Positions 29,809-38,870 of a stretch of DNA of 64,000 nucleotides are shown here, piece by piece. This DNA comes from Bordetella ansorpii. GTDB taxonomy: Bacteria; Pseudomonadota; Gammaproteobacteria; Burkholderiales; Burkholderiaceae_B. Position 1 is the stretch's first letter. Every line of letters begins with the position of its first letter. The stretch spans positions 186,001 through 250,000 of the forward strand of contig NZ_FKIF01000007.1 of NCBI RefSeq assembly GCF_900078705.1, given 5' to 3'. The position numbers and the translations under genes are program-made. The notes below the pieces were generated by a model. The model was not told the origin of the DNA. It was given only the letters and a program-made list of their open reading frames with translations, and did not search any database.

Positions 29809-32412
29809 ATGGATCCCGTAGACCTCACCCCGATCAAGACGCGCATGCAGGCGGCCCGCGCGGCAGCCATCGCCGAATTCCGCGAGCATCACCGCCCCGA
29901 TCCGCTGCTGGCCGAACTGCGCCGCATCGTCGACCAGGCGCTGCGCGAGCTGGTGCGGCTATGTCCGCTGCCGGCGGGGGCCACCCTGGCGGCCGTGGGC
30001 GGCTATGGGCGCGGCGAACTGTACCCGCACTCCGACGTCGACCTGCTGATCCTGCTGCCGCAGGCGCCCGCCCCCCGGGACGAAGGCGCCATCGAGCAAC
30101 TGGTGGCCTCGCTCTGGGACCTGGGCCTCGAGCCCGGCCACAGCGTGCGCACCATCGAGGATTGCGAACAGGAGGCCCAGGCCGACATCACCGTCGAGAC
30201 CGCCCTGCTCGAATCCCGCTGGCTGGCCGGCAGCCGGTCGCTGATGAAGCGTTTCGAGCAGGCCATGCACGACCGGCTCGATGCCCGCGCCTTCTTCCAG
30301 GCCAAGCGGGTCGAGATGCAGCAGCGCCATGCGCGCCACCGCGACTCGCCCTATTCGCTCGAACCCAACTGCAAGGAATCCCCTGGCGGCCTGCGCGATC
30401 TGCAGGTCATCATGTGGATGGCGCGCGCGGCGGATTTCGGCGGCACCTGGCGTGAAGTCTCGCAGGCCGGCCTGCTCACCCCCACCGAGGCGCGCGACCT
30501 GCGCCGCGCCGAACAGGCGTTCAAGCGCCTGCGCATCGAGCTGCACCTGCTGACCGGCCGCCGCGAGGACCGCGTGCTGTTCGACCTGCAATCGGGCCTG
30601 GCCGAGGTCTACGGCATCCATGCCACGGCCACGCGGCGCGCCAGCGAACTGCTGATGCAGCGCTATTACTGGGCCGCGCGCCTGGTGACGCAACTCAATG
30701 TGATCCTGGTGCAGAACATCGAAGAGCGGCTGTTTCCCCGCCCCGAAGGGGACGCGCGCCAGATCGACGAGGATTTCCGCAACCTGCACGACCGGCTCGA
30801 CATCGTCCGCGACGACTGCTTCGAGCGCAATCCCACCCTGCTGCTGCGCGCCTTCCTGGTGATGCAGCAGCAGCCCGAACTGAACGGCATGTCGGCGCGC
30901 ACGATGCGCGCCATCTGGCATTCGCGCCATCGCATCGACGCGCAATTCCGCCGCAATCCGGTCAACCGCAGGCTGTTCCTGCAGATCCTGCAGCAGCCGC
31001 GCGGCATCGTGCACGAACTGCGCCGGATGACGATGCTGAATATCCTGCCGCGCTACCTGCCGGTGTTCCGCCGCATCGTCGGGCAGATGCAGCACGATCT
31101 GTTCCACGTCTATACCGTCGACCAGCACACGCTGGCCGTGGTGCGCAACGTGCGGCGCTTCACCATGCCCGAGCACGCCCAGGAATACCCCTTTGCCAGC
31201 CAGTTGATCGCCAGCCTGGACGACCACTGGGTGCTGTACGTGGCCGCGCTGTTCCACGACATCGCCAAGGGCCGGGGCGGCGATCATTCCGAGCTGGGCG
31301 CGCGCGAGGTGCGACGCTTCGCGCACGATCACGGCATGGACCCGGCGGACGCCGAACTGGCCGAATTCCTGGTGCGCCAGCACCTGCTGATGTCCGCCGT
31401 GGCGCAGAAGCGCGACCTGAGCGATCCCGCCGTGGTGCAGGAGTTCGCCGCCCAGGTCGGCGACGAACGCCACCTGACCGCCCTGTACCTGCTGACGGTC
31501 GCCGACATCCGCGGCACCAGCCCCAAGGTCTGGAATGCCTGGAAGGGCAAGCTGCTGGAAGACCTGTATCGCCTGACGCTGGCGGCCCTGGGCGGCGCGC
31601 ATCCCGACGCCCACACCGTGCTGTCGCAGCGCAAAGAGGAAGCCGCCAGCCTGACCCGGCTGGCCGGCCTGCGCGACGATGCCCGCGAGGCCTTCTGGCG
31701 CCAGCTGGACGTGGCCTATTTCCTGCGCCACGACGCCTCGGAAATCGCCTGGCACACCCGCCATCTGTACTACCAGGTGGCGCCCGACCGCCCGGTGGTG
31801 CGCGCCCGCCCCACCGAACAGGGCGAAGGCCTGCAGATCATGGTCTACACGCCCGACGTTCCCGACCTGTTCGTCAACACCTGCGCTTATTTCGACGCCA
31901 AGTCGCTCAGCATCCAGGATGCCCGCGTGCACACCACGCGGCACGGCTGGGCGCTGGACAGCTATATCGTGCTGCCGCCCGAGGGCCAGTCCGACCTGCG
32001 CACCCTGGCCCCGCTGGTCGAGCACGAACTGGCCGAAAGGCTCAGCCTGCCGCGCGACGTGGCGGCGCAACTGCCGCCCGTGCGGCACTACCGGTCGCGC
32101 CAGTCCCGCCTGTCCAAGCTGTTCCCGGTCATGCCGCAAGCCGAGCTCGATCCGGACGAGGGCAGCCGCTCGTGGCGCCTGTCGGTCATCGCCACCGATC
32201 GCCCGGGCCTGCTGCACGCCCTGGGCCGCGTGTTCGCCGACAACGGCGTCAGCCTGATCATGGCCAAGATCATGACGCTGGGCGACCGCGTGGAGGACGT
32301 GTTCATCATCTCGGGCTCCGCGCTGGAGCGGCCACGCACGCAGATGCAGTTCGAACGCGCGGTGCTGCGGGCCCTGGCGGGCGACGAGGCACCACAGCAG
32401 GCGGCGGCCTGA
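29809..32412 (+). CDS. glnD: Bifunctional uridylyltransferase/uridylyl-removing enzyme (PII sensor)
   Basis: 867 aa. It senses glutamine and modifies or demodifies PII proteins. The nucleotidyltransferase site GGYGRGELYPHSDVDLLIL is at 64-82 (D76, D78), the HD phosphohydrolase site LFHDIAKGRGGDHSELG at about 481-497 (H483, D484), and two ACT domains at about 675-745 and 789-860 (WRLSVIATDRPGLLHALG). Full length, all active residues visible. The map-glnD order is common in Burkholderiales. Confidence 0.97.
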   Translation: MDPVDLTPIKTRMQAARAAAIAEFREHHRPDPLLAELRRIVDQALRELVRLCPLPAGATLAAVGGYGRGELYPHSDVDLLILLPQAPAPRDEGAIEQLVASLWDLGLEPGHSVRTIEDCEQEAQADITVETALLESRWLAGSRSLMKRFEQAMHDRLDARAFFQAKRVEMQQRHARHRDSPYSLEPNCKESPGGLRDLQVIMWMARAADFGGTWREVSQAGLLTPTEARDLRRAEQAFKRLRIELHLLTGRREDRVLFDLQSGLAEVYGIHATATRRASELLMQRYYWAARLVTQLNVILVQNIEERLFPRPEGDARQIDEDFRNLHDRLDIVRDDCFERNPTLLLRAFLVMQQQPELNGMSARTMRAIWHSRHRIDAQFRRNPVNRRLFLQILQQPRGIVHELRRMTMLNILPRYLPVFRRIVGQMQHDLFHVYTVDQHTLAVVRNVRRFTMPEHAQEYPFASQLIASLDDHWVLYVAALFHDIAKGRGGDHSELGAREVRRFAHDHGMDPADAELAEFLVRQHLLMSAVAQKRDLSDPAVVQEFAAQVGDERHLTALYLLTVADIRGTSPKVWNAWKGKLLEDLYRLTLAALGGAHPDAHTVLSQRKEEAASLTRLAGLRDDAREAFWRQLDVAYFLRHDASEIAWHTRHLYYQVAPDRPVVRARPTEQGEGLQIMVYTPDVPDLFVNTCAYFDAKSLSIQDARVHTTRHGWALDSYIVLPPEGQSDLRTLAPLVEHELAERLSLPRDVAAQLPPVRHYRSRQSRLSKLFPVMPQAELDPDEGSRSWRLSVIATDRPGLLHALGRVFADNGVSLIMAKIMTLGDRVEDVFIISGSALERPRTQMQFERAVLRALAGDEAPQQAAA

Positions 32413-32479
32413 TCGCGGCGGGCCCAGGACCCGTTCCCGCATAAAATCGCCGTTTTCTTCCCTCGTGGGGCCAGCCGGC

Positions 32480-33193
32480 ATGCCGTACAACGAATACCTG
32501 CTCGTCTTCGGCCGCAGTTTTCTCTTCGCGCTGGCCACCTTGCTGCCGTTCCTGAATCCGCCCGCCGTCGCGCCCATCTTCTGGACGCTGACCGAAGGCG
32601 CGTCCGCGCAGACACGCGCCAGCCTGTCCAAGCGCGTCGCCATCAACGTCATGCTGATGATGACCATCGCCATGGTCGCCGGCAACCTGCTGCTGAGCTT
32701 CTTCGGCATTTCGCTGGCCATCGTGCGCGTGGGCGGCGGCATCCTGGTCATCCATAGCGCCTGGCGGCTGGTGAACTCGCCCGACGCCGATACCAGCCGG
32801 GTGGCCCGCATGGCCGAATCGTTCACGCCCGAAATGGCGCGCTCGCGGGCCTTCTATCCCCTCACATTCCCCATCAGTTGCGGCCCCGGCACCATCGCGG
32901 CCGCCATCACGGTCGGCGCCTCGCTGCGCGACCACAATCCGCTGCTCAGCGCGGTGCGGCTGGCCGGCTCGCTGCCGGGACTGGTGGTGGTGTCGCTGGC
33001 GCTGTACGCCTGCCTGCGCTTCGCCGCCCAGATCCTGCACCGCCTGGGCGAAAACGGCACCGCGGTGTTCATGCGCCTGTCCGCGTTCATCCTGTTGTGC
33101 CTGGGCGTGCAGATCTTCTGGGACGGCTCGCGCGAACTGCTGCTGGAATTGATGCGCCAGGGCATGCAACCAATTGCCGCGCCGCCAGCCTAA
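32480..33193 (+). CDS. MarC-family integral membrane protein
   Basis: 237 aa, about six membrane segments. It shows the MarC/UPF0056 pattern: LLPFLNPPAVAPIFWTLTEG near the N-terminus, VRVGGGILVIHSAWRLV in the middle and FYPLTFPISCGPGTIAAAIT, which is strongly conserved in this family. Function unknown; the name derives from proximity to mar genes in enterobacteria and does not imply drug resistance. ATG at 32480 chosen over an in-frame GTG at 32465. Confidence 0.88.
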   Translation: MPYNEYLLVFGRSFLFALATLLPFLNPPAVAPIFWTLTEGASAQTRASLSKRVAINVMLMMTIAMVAGNLLLSFFGISLAIVRVGGGILVIHSAWRLVNSPDADTSRVARMAESFTPEMARSRAFYPLTFPISCGPGTIAAAITVGASLRDHNPLLSAVRLAGSLPGLVVVSLALYACLRFAAQILHRLGENGTAVFMRLSAFILLCLGVQIFWDGSRELLLELMRQGMQPIAAPPA

Positions 33194-33294
33194 TCGAGGC
33201 CCGCGCCGCGGGCCGGCCCATGCCGCCTTACCGTGGCAACCCGCCAGCCAACGCCTGAATCCCCTTCCAACCCATACACCGCGCCCCCCTCGCC

Positions 33295-33777
33295 ATGCCC
33301 TCCTCTCGCAAGCGTCCGTTGCTTCTGATCAGCTTCCTGAGCTTCGCCGCCATCGGCATCGCGCTCATCTCGCAGCACGTCTACGACTATGCCCCGTGCG
33401 CGTGGTGCGTGTTCCAGCGCCTTATCTACCTGACCATCGGCATCGTCGCCCTGCTGGGCGCGGCAGGCGGGCCCGTGGCGGCCCGCATTGCCGGCGTGCT
33501 GACGGCGATCCTGTCGGCCGGGGGGATCGTGGCCGCCTGGTACCAGTACACGGTGGCCGCCAAGATGCTGTCGTGCGACCAGACGTTCGCCGACCGCTTC
33601 ATGGTGTCCACCGGCCTGGACGGCGCGGTGCCATGGCTTTTCGGCATTTTCGCCACCTGCATGGACGCCTCGGTGGAGGTGCTGGGGGTGGAATATGCAC
33701 TCTGGAGCCTGGCGCTGTTCGCCATCGTGCTGCTGGTATCGCTGGCGGCGGCATTGCGCGGCGGCAGCCGGGCATGA
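33295..33777 (+). CDS. dsbB: Disulfide bond formation protein B
   Basis: 160 aa, four membrane segments. It reoxidises DsbA and passes electrons to quinone. The first redox pair is C35/C38 in APCAWCVFQR and the second C94 (LSCDQTF) and C122 (ATCMDAS), so all four cysteines are present. Convergent with purF. Confidence 0.93.
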   Translation: MPSSRKRPLLLISFLSFAAIGIALISQHVYDYAPCAWCVFQRLIYLTIGIVALLGAAGGPVAARIAGVLTAILSAGGIVAAWYQYTVAAKMLSCDQTFADRFMVSTGLDGAVPWLFGIFATCMDASVEVLGVEYALWSLALFAIVLLVSLAAALRGGSRA

Positions 33778-33784
33778 TCCCGGC

Positions 33785-33802
33785 GCCCGGCGAATGCCGG
33801 GC
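33785..33802. terminator. Hairpin between convergent dsbB and purF
   Basis: GCCCGGC and GCCGGGC form a perfect 7-bp stem with GAAT loop in the 57-bp gap between the two stop codons. No T-run follows on either strand, so it is at best a weak bidirectional or Rho-assisted terminator. Confidence 0.4.
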
Positions 33803-33834
33803 CGCCACGCGCCGGAGTGGGCTGACCGTGGGTC

Positions 33835-35358
33835 TTACTGGTCGTTGGCCGCGTAGCCCATGTTGAACTGCAGACCGCCGCTGCGCTCTTCGTCGCCCGA
33901 ACTGCCCTCGCGCGACTGGCTCAGGCGAGCCAGGTATTCGGCGGTGATGTCGCCGGTGATGTACTGGCCATCGAAGCACGAGGCCTCGAAGCGCGACAGC
34001 GCGGGATTGATGTCGCGCACCGCCTGCTGCATGTCTTCCAGGTCCTGGTAGACCAGCGCATCCGCGCCGATGGCGCGTGCGATCTCCTCGTCGCTGCGGC
34101 CGGTGGCGATCAGCTCCTGCTGCGTCGGCATGTCGATGCCGTACACGTTGGGATAACGCACCGGAGGCGCTGCCGAGGCGAAATACACCTTGTTGGCGCC
34201 GGCGGCACGGGCCATTTCGACGATTTCGCGGCTGGTGGTGCCGCGCACGATCGAATCGTCGACCAGCAGCACGTTCTTGCCCTTGAACTCTTCGCCGATG
34301 GTGTTCAGCTTCTGGCGCACCGACTTCCGGCGCACGGCCTGGCCCGGCATGATGAACGTGCGGCCCACGTAGCGGTTCTTGATGAGCCCCTCGCGGTAAT
34401 CCAGGTTCAGGCGGGCGGCCAGTTGCATGGCGGCCGGACGCGACGAATCGGGAATCGGCATGACCACGTCGATGTCGCCCAGGCGCATGTTGCGCGCCAG
34501 CTTGTCGGCCAGGTATTCCCCCATGCGCAGGCGGGCGCTGTACACCGACACGCCGTCGATCAGCGAATCGGGCCGGGCGAAGTACACGTATTCGAAGATG
34601 CAGGGCACCAGTTGCGGATTGTCGGCGCACTGGCGGCTGACCAGGCGGCCGTCCAGATCGATGAACACGGCCTCGCCGGGTTCGACGTCGCGCACGAAGC
34701 TGAAGCCGCTGCCTTCCAGCGCCACGGATTCGGAGGCCACCATCCACTCGACGCCCTCTTCGGTTTCCTGGCGGCCGATGCACAGCGGACGGATACCGAA
34801 AGGATCACGGAAGGCCAGCAGGCCATAGCCCGAAATCTGGGCCACCACGGCGTAGGCGCCGCGCACCCGCTTGTGCAAGGCAGCCACCGCACGGAACATC
34901 GCGTCGTCGTCCAGCGACACGCCATTGGCCGCCGACTGCAGCTCGTGGGCCAGCACGTTCAGCAGGACTTCGGAGTCGGAATTGGTGTTGATGTGGCGGC
35001 GATCGACGCGGTAGAGCGACTCGCGCAGTTCGCGCCAGTTGGTCAGATTGCCGTTGTGGGCGAACATGATGCCGAACGGCGCGTTCACGTAGAACGGCTG
35101 GGCCTCTTCCTCGCTGGCGCTGGAGCCGGCCGTGGGGTAGCGCACCTGACCCACTCCGGTGGAGCCGGGAAGCGCGCGCATGTTCCGGGTGCGGAACACG
35201 TCGCGCACCAGGCCGTGGGCCTTGAACATGTTGAAGGTATTGCCGCTGGACGTTGCGATGCCCGCGGCGTCCTGGCCACGGTGCTGCAACAGCAGCAGGC
35301 TGTCATAGAGCAGCTGGTTGACCGGCCCGCGCCCGATGACCCCGACGATTCCACACAT
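33835..35358 (-). CDS. purF: Amidophosphoribosyltransferase
   Basis: 507 aa. First step of purine synthesis. MCGIVGVIG exposes the N-terminal nucleophile Cys after Met removal; the glutaminase domain continues with [14 protein letters not shown] and FAHNGNLTN. The PRPP-binding loop [14 protein letters not shown] is near residues 362-375. No propeptide is present (the Cys is residue 2). The cvpA-purF order is classical. Confidence 0.97.
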   Translation of the reverse strand: MCGIVGVIGRGPVNQLLYDSLLLLQHRGQDAAGIATSSGNTFNMFKAHGLVRDVFRTRNMRALPGSTGVGQVRYPTAGSSASEEEAQPFYVNAPFGIMFAHNGNLTNWRELRESLYRVDRRHINTNSDSEVLLNVLAHELQSAANGVSLDDDAMFRAVAALHKRVRGAYAVVAQISGYGLLAFRDPFGIRPLCIGRQETEEGVEWMVASESVALEGSGFSFVRDVEPGEAVFIDLDGRLVSRQCADNPQLVPCIFEYVYFARPDSLIDGVSVYSARLRMGEYLADKLARNMRLGDIDVVMPIPDSSRPAAMQLAARLNLDYREGLIKNRYVGRTFIMPGQAVRRKSVRQKLNTIGEEFKGKNVLLVDDSIVRGTTSREIVEMARAAGANKVYFASAAPPVRYPNVYGIDMPTQQELIATGRSDEEIARAIGADALVYQDLEDMQQAVRDINPALSRFEASCFDGQYITGDITAEYLARLSQSREGSSGDEERSGGLQFNMGYAANDQ

Positions 35359-35385
35359 GGTAGTTCCTGTTAAATAAAGCGAATA

Positions 35386-35874
35386 TCAGTACGGCAGGTA
35401 TTCCGCCAGCGTAGGCGGCAGCCATGACTTGATATGTTTGACGGCCTCGACCGCCGAATGCGAAAACATGGCCCCTTCCCACCAAGGCTCCTTGGGAAGC
35501 GGCGTATAACCCGCCGCGGCGACCAGGACCACGATGATCAGCAGGCCGCGCGCCAATCCGAACATGGCGCCCAGTCCGTGGTCCGCCGGGCCAAGCCCGG
35601 TGGTGCGGATCAACGCCGACAATGTCATGTTGACCAGCCCCACGCCCAGCAGCACCACGATGAACACCACCGCATAGGACACCGCCATGCGCAGCAACGT
35701 GGTTTCGATATAGGGCTCGAGCCAGCCGTAGACCGTTGGCCCCCACCAGATCGCCGCGGCGAACGCCGCCAGATAGGCGATCAGCGACAGCAACTCTTTC
35801 AGCAGGCCCCGGACCAGCCCCAGCACACCGGAGACCGCCAGAATGGCCAGGACGACGAAATCGAACCCCGTCAC
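35386..35874 (-). CDS. cvpA: CvpA-family membrane protein
   Basis: 162 aa with four hydrophobic segments. It opens FDFVVLAILAVSGVLGLVRGLLKELLSL, the CvpA signature. It is 27 bp before purF and overlaps the SPOR gene by 4 bp, giving an operon SPOR-cvpA-purF as in E. coli dedD-cvpA-purF. In E. coli it is needed for colicin V production and envelope integrity. Confidence 0.93.
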   Translation of the reverse strand: MTGFDFVVLAILAVSGVLGLVRGLLKELLSLIAYLAAFAAAIWWGPTVYGWLEPYIETTLLRMAVSYAVVFIVVLLGVGLVNMTLSALIRTTGLGPADHGLGAMFGLARGLLIIVVLVAAAGYTPLPKEPWWEGAMFSHSAVEAVKHIKSWLPPTLAEYLPY

Positions 35875-36749
35875 TGCGCGGCAATGAAACCGTTGTCGTA
35901 GCCCAGCGTGCGCAAGCGCGCCTGGGCCGCCTGGGCCGCCTCACGCGACGGAAACGGTCCGACTCGCAGGCGGTACTGTTGCTTGCCGTTGATGCTGGCC
36001 TGCTCGACGAATGCATTGGTGATGCCTGCCTGGTGCAATTGCGTGCGGCGCGACTGTGCGTCGGCCTGCGCGCCGTACGAGGCGATCTGCAACACGAAAT
36101 TGCCCGCCTGCGCCGGTTTGGCGGCGGGCGCCTGCTGCGAGGCGGCGGGCGCCGGACGGCCTTCGAGCAGCGCCATGGCGCGCGCGCCGTCGTCGGTGCG
36201 CGTGTTGTTCGCGGGCGGCTTGGCGGGCGTCTCGGGCTTGGCGGGCTCGGGTCTGGGCTCGGCCGGCTTCGTCTCGACCGGCTTGGGCGGCGTGACGGGA
36301 TGCGCGGGAGAAACCGGCACGGTGTTGTTGGCGATCTGGCCCGGCACGGGCGGCGCCGGCGTCTGCGCCGCAGGCGGCGTGGCCGGCTGGCTTTGCGCCT
36401 GCGGGGCTTGGCTTTGAGCCGCGGCCGTATCAGCGGCCGGATCGGTTGCCGCAGTGCCATTGGTGGCGGGCGCCGGGCCCGGCCGCGCCTGCGGATCGGT
36501 GACCTGCGGCTGGTACGGCGTGTCGCGGCTGGGAATGCGGATGGGGATGTCGTCGGCGACCGGCACGGGCTCGGAATCGAGCACCATCGGCAGCACGATG
36601 ACGGCGGCCAGTACCAGCACCACGGCGCCGGCCAGCCGGCGGCGCGCACGGCCACGCAACTCGGCTGCCTGGGCTTCGCTGGAGACGGATGGACGCGGCC
36701 GCGACGAACCCATGTCAGCGGCGGAATCTTTGCGTGTGAACAATCCCAT
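35871..36749 (-). CDS. SPOR-domain cell-division protein (DedD-like)
   Basis: 292 aa. Cytoplasmic N-terminus, one membrane segment at about 38-57 (LAGAVVLVLAAVIVLPMVL), a long Pro/Ala-rich periplasmic linker (about 75-205) and a C-terminal SPOR domain (about 212-290) that binds denuded septal peptidoglycan. The layout and neighbours (folC before, cvpA-purF after) match DedD. Stop overlaps cvpA start by 4 bp. Confidence 0.9.
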   Translation of the reverse strand: MGLFTRKDSAADMGSSRPRPSVSSEAQAAELRGRARRRLAGAVVLVLAAVIVLPMVLDSEPVPVADDIPIRIPSRDTPYQPQVTDPQARPGPAPATNGTAATDPAADTAAAQSQAPQAQSQPATPPAAQTPAPPVPGQIANNTVPVSPAHPVTPPKPVETKPAEPRPEPAKPETPAKPPANNTRTDDGARAMALLEGRPAPAASQQAPAAKPAQAGNFVLQIASYGAQADAQSRRTQLHQAGITNAFVEQASINGKQQYRLRVGPFPSREAAQAAQARLRTLGYDNGFIAAQ

Positions 36750-36810
36750 TCGAGATCAACCCCTGGCGGCCGGATAAGGCATCCGGCCTGTCTGCGCCCA
36801 GTTCGGTGCC

Positions 36811-38118
36811 CTATCCACGACGGCCCAGTGCCTGCAAGACGGCGGCCACGGTCAGGAAGGACCCGAACACGAGAATTCTATCACCCTCGCCCGCGGCGGC
36901 CCGTGCCGCGGCATGGGCGGCGGCGGGGTCGTCGAAGGCCTGCACGGAAGGACCTTCGGCCCCTGCCGGCGTCACCGGCAAGGCGGCCCGGACCTGATCG
37001 GCCAACGCATGCGGCGCCAGCCCGCGCGGTCCGGGAAGGCCCGCGCAATACCAATGATCGATGCGTGTGCCGATCTTGGCGACGACCCCCGCGATGTCCT
37101 TGTCGGACAGCATGCCGAACACCGCATGCGTATAGGGATGGAACCCCATGTTGTCCAGGTTCTGCGCCAGCACGGCGGCCGCGTGCGGATTGTGCGCGAC
37201 GTCCAGGATGACCAGCGGCTGGCCCGGCAGGATCTGAAACCGGCCCGGCAGCGAGGCCTGCAGCAGGCCGATGCGCACGGCCTGCTGCGGAACCGGCAGG
37301 CGATCGCGGACCGACTCCAGCGCGGCCAGCGCGGCGGAGGCATTGAGCAATTGATTGGCCCCGCGCAGCGCCGGATAGGCCAGCGCGGGGCGGCGCTGCT
37401 CGCGGCCGCCATAGGCCCATTGCTGGCGGTCGCCCGAATAATTGAAGTCGCGCGTGAACAGCCACAGGTCGGCGCCGATGGCGGCCGCGTGGTCCAGCAG
37501 CGATTGCGGCGGAACAGGGTCACTGCAGACGGCCGGCTTGCCCGCGCGGAAGATATGCGCCTTCTCGAAGCCGATCTTCTCGCGCGTGTCGCCCAGGTAA
37601 TCCATATGGTCGAGATCGACGCTGGTGACGACGGCGCAGTCGGCGTCCACGATATTGACGGCGTCCAGCCGGCCACCCAGGCCGACCTCGAGCACGACGG
37701 CGTCCAGGCCGGCCTGCGAGAACATCCGCAGCACGGCCAGCGTGGTGAATTCGAAATAGGTCAGGCTGGTGCCGCCGCGCGCCGCCTCGACGGCCTGGAA
37801 TTGCTCGACGAAGGCGGCGTCGGAGGCGATTTCGCCATTGATGCGGGCGCGCTCGTTGAAATCGATCAGGTGCGGCGAGGTGTACAGCCCCACCTTGTAG
37901 CCGGCGGCCAGCAGGATGGCCTCGAGCATGGCACAGGTCGACCCCTTGCCGTTGGTGCCGCCCACCACGAACTTGACCGCATCAAGTTCGATGCCGAGCC
38001 GCTGCGCGACGGCGCCGACCCGCTCCAGCCCCAAATCGATGGTTTGGGAATGCAGGGACTCCAGGTACTGCAGCCAGCCGCTGAGTGGCGTGGCGGCATC
38101 GGGACGCGAAAGCGGCAT
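36811..38118 (-). CDS. folC: Dihydrofolate synthase/folylpolyglutamate synthase
   Basis: 435 aa. Adds glutamate to dihydropteroate and folates. P-loop VGGTNGKGSTCAML (about 52-65) followed by VGLYTSPHLIDFNERARING and DCAVVTSVDLDHMDYLGDTREKIG are diagnostic of the Mur-ligase-like family. ATG at 38118 is the most likely start; the open frame continues upstream to 38193 without a good ribosome-binding site, and none is obvious for 38118 either. Confidence 0.94.
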   Translation of the reverse strand: MPLSRPDAATPLSGWLQYLESLHSQTIDLGLERVGAVAQRLGIELDAVKFVVGGTNGKGSTCAMLEAILLAAGYKVGLYTSPHLIDFNERARINGEIASDAAFVEQFQAVEAARGGTSLTYFEFTTLAVLRMFSQAGLDAVVLEVGLGGRLDAVNIVDADCAVVTSVDLDHMDYLGDTREKIGFEKAHIFRAGKPAVCSDPVPPQSLLDHAAAIGADLWLFTRDFNYSGDRQQWAYGGREQRRPALAYPALRGANQLLNASAALAALESVRDRLPVPQQAVRIGLLQASLPGRFQILPGQPLVILDVAHNPHAAAVLAQNLDNMGFHPYTHAVFGMLSDKDIAGVVAKIGTRIDHWYCAGLPGPRGLAPHALADQVRAALPVTPAGAEGPSVQAFDDPAAAHAAARAAAGEGDRILVFGSFLTVAAVLQALGRRG

Positions 38119-38247
38119 AAACAGCGACACGAAAATGAAACACGCGCAAGTGTACCAGCCGCTTCCGCGTTTACCCGCATGTCCGCACGGCAAGCGGGGT
38201 CGAAAGACGGTTCTCGCCGCCCCTGCGGACAGACCGCCGGGCCCTCC

Positions 38248-38274
38248 TAAAGTTCAGTGCCGGCCTGCCGTTAT
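38248..38274 (+). promoter_or_regulatory. Sigma-28 (FliA) promoter for flaG-fliD-fliS-fliT
   Basis: TAAAGTTC (-35) and GCCGTTAT (-10) are separated by exactly 11 bases, matching the FliA consensus TAAAGTTT-N11-GCCGATAA with three mismatches in total. It ends 58 bp before the flaG ATG, on the correct strand for the filament-cap genes, which are late flagellar genes. Confidence 0.8.
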
Positions 38275-38332
38275 CGGTACTGAGATTTTGCTGACACCGA
38301 ACGCGCCCCCACCTCGCCGGAGCCGAAACATC

Positions 38333-38719
38333 ATGGCCGTAAGTCCGCTTCATCCTGCCGCCGCAGTTGCCGCGGCTCCCGCCCCCACCCCGGCCACGCC
38401 TGTTGCCGTCGATTCCGCCGTGGTCATCACGCCAGTCGGCAACGCCACCGACAGCAGCGGCGCGCGCGACACCGGTTCCGATCCCTCGCAGCAACAGCCG
38501 CAATCGGTCGAGAAGGCGCTCGAGGACATCAATGAGCAGATGAAGGCCTGGTCCACCCAGCTACAGTTCGAAGTCGACCCCGACATCAACCGGGTGGTGG
38601 TGTCCGTGGTCGACTCCAAGACGGGCGACGTCGTGCGCACCATCCCATCCGACGCCGTGCTGCGCATCGCGAAGATGATCGTGAAACTGCAAGGCAACGC
38701 GGTGGAAACCTCGGCCTGA
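38333..38719 (+). CDS. flaG: Flagellar protein FlaG
   Basis: 128 aa. Poorly conserved Ala/Pro/Val-rich N-terminal half, then the FlaG domain: LQFEVDPDINRVVVSVVDSKTGDVVRTIPSDAVLRIAK (about 77-114). FlaG affects filament length. ATG at 38333; first gene behind the sigma-28 promoter and next to fliD, as in many bacteria. Confidence 0.9.
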   Translation: MAVSPLHPAAAVAAAPAPTPATPVAVDSAVVITPVGNATDSSGARDTGSDPSQQQPQSVEKALEDINEQMKAWSTQLQFEVDPDINRVVVSVVDSKTGDVVRTIPSDAVLRIAKMIVKLQGNAVETSA

Positions 38720-38753
38720 CCGGCCGGCAGACACCCTGTATATTGCAACAAAC

Positions 38754-38792
38754 GCACCAAATTGGTGCATTTATTTCAAGTTCTTTGAAATA
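38754..38792. promoter_or_regulatory. Two adjacent inverted repeats upstream of fliD
   Basis: GCACCAA-A-TTGGTGC (38754-38768) is followed three bases later by TATTTCAA-GTTCT-TTGAAATA (38772-38792). The region is AT-richer than its surroundings. They fill the flaG-fliD gap and could be operators, an RNA stability element or a partial terminator; no T-run follows the second stem. Confidence 0.45.
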
Positions 38793-38870
38793 GCCCAACG
38801 TTGTGCCGCTTCCCGGCCGATCGATTGGACGTTTTTTTGACAGAATTCTATCGCTAGCAAGGAGTCTTTC

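Noticed and set aside
29959-32826. Long minus-strand open frame opposite glnD
   Set aside because: Same mirror effect; glnD carries all its active-site motifs on the plus strand.
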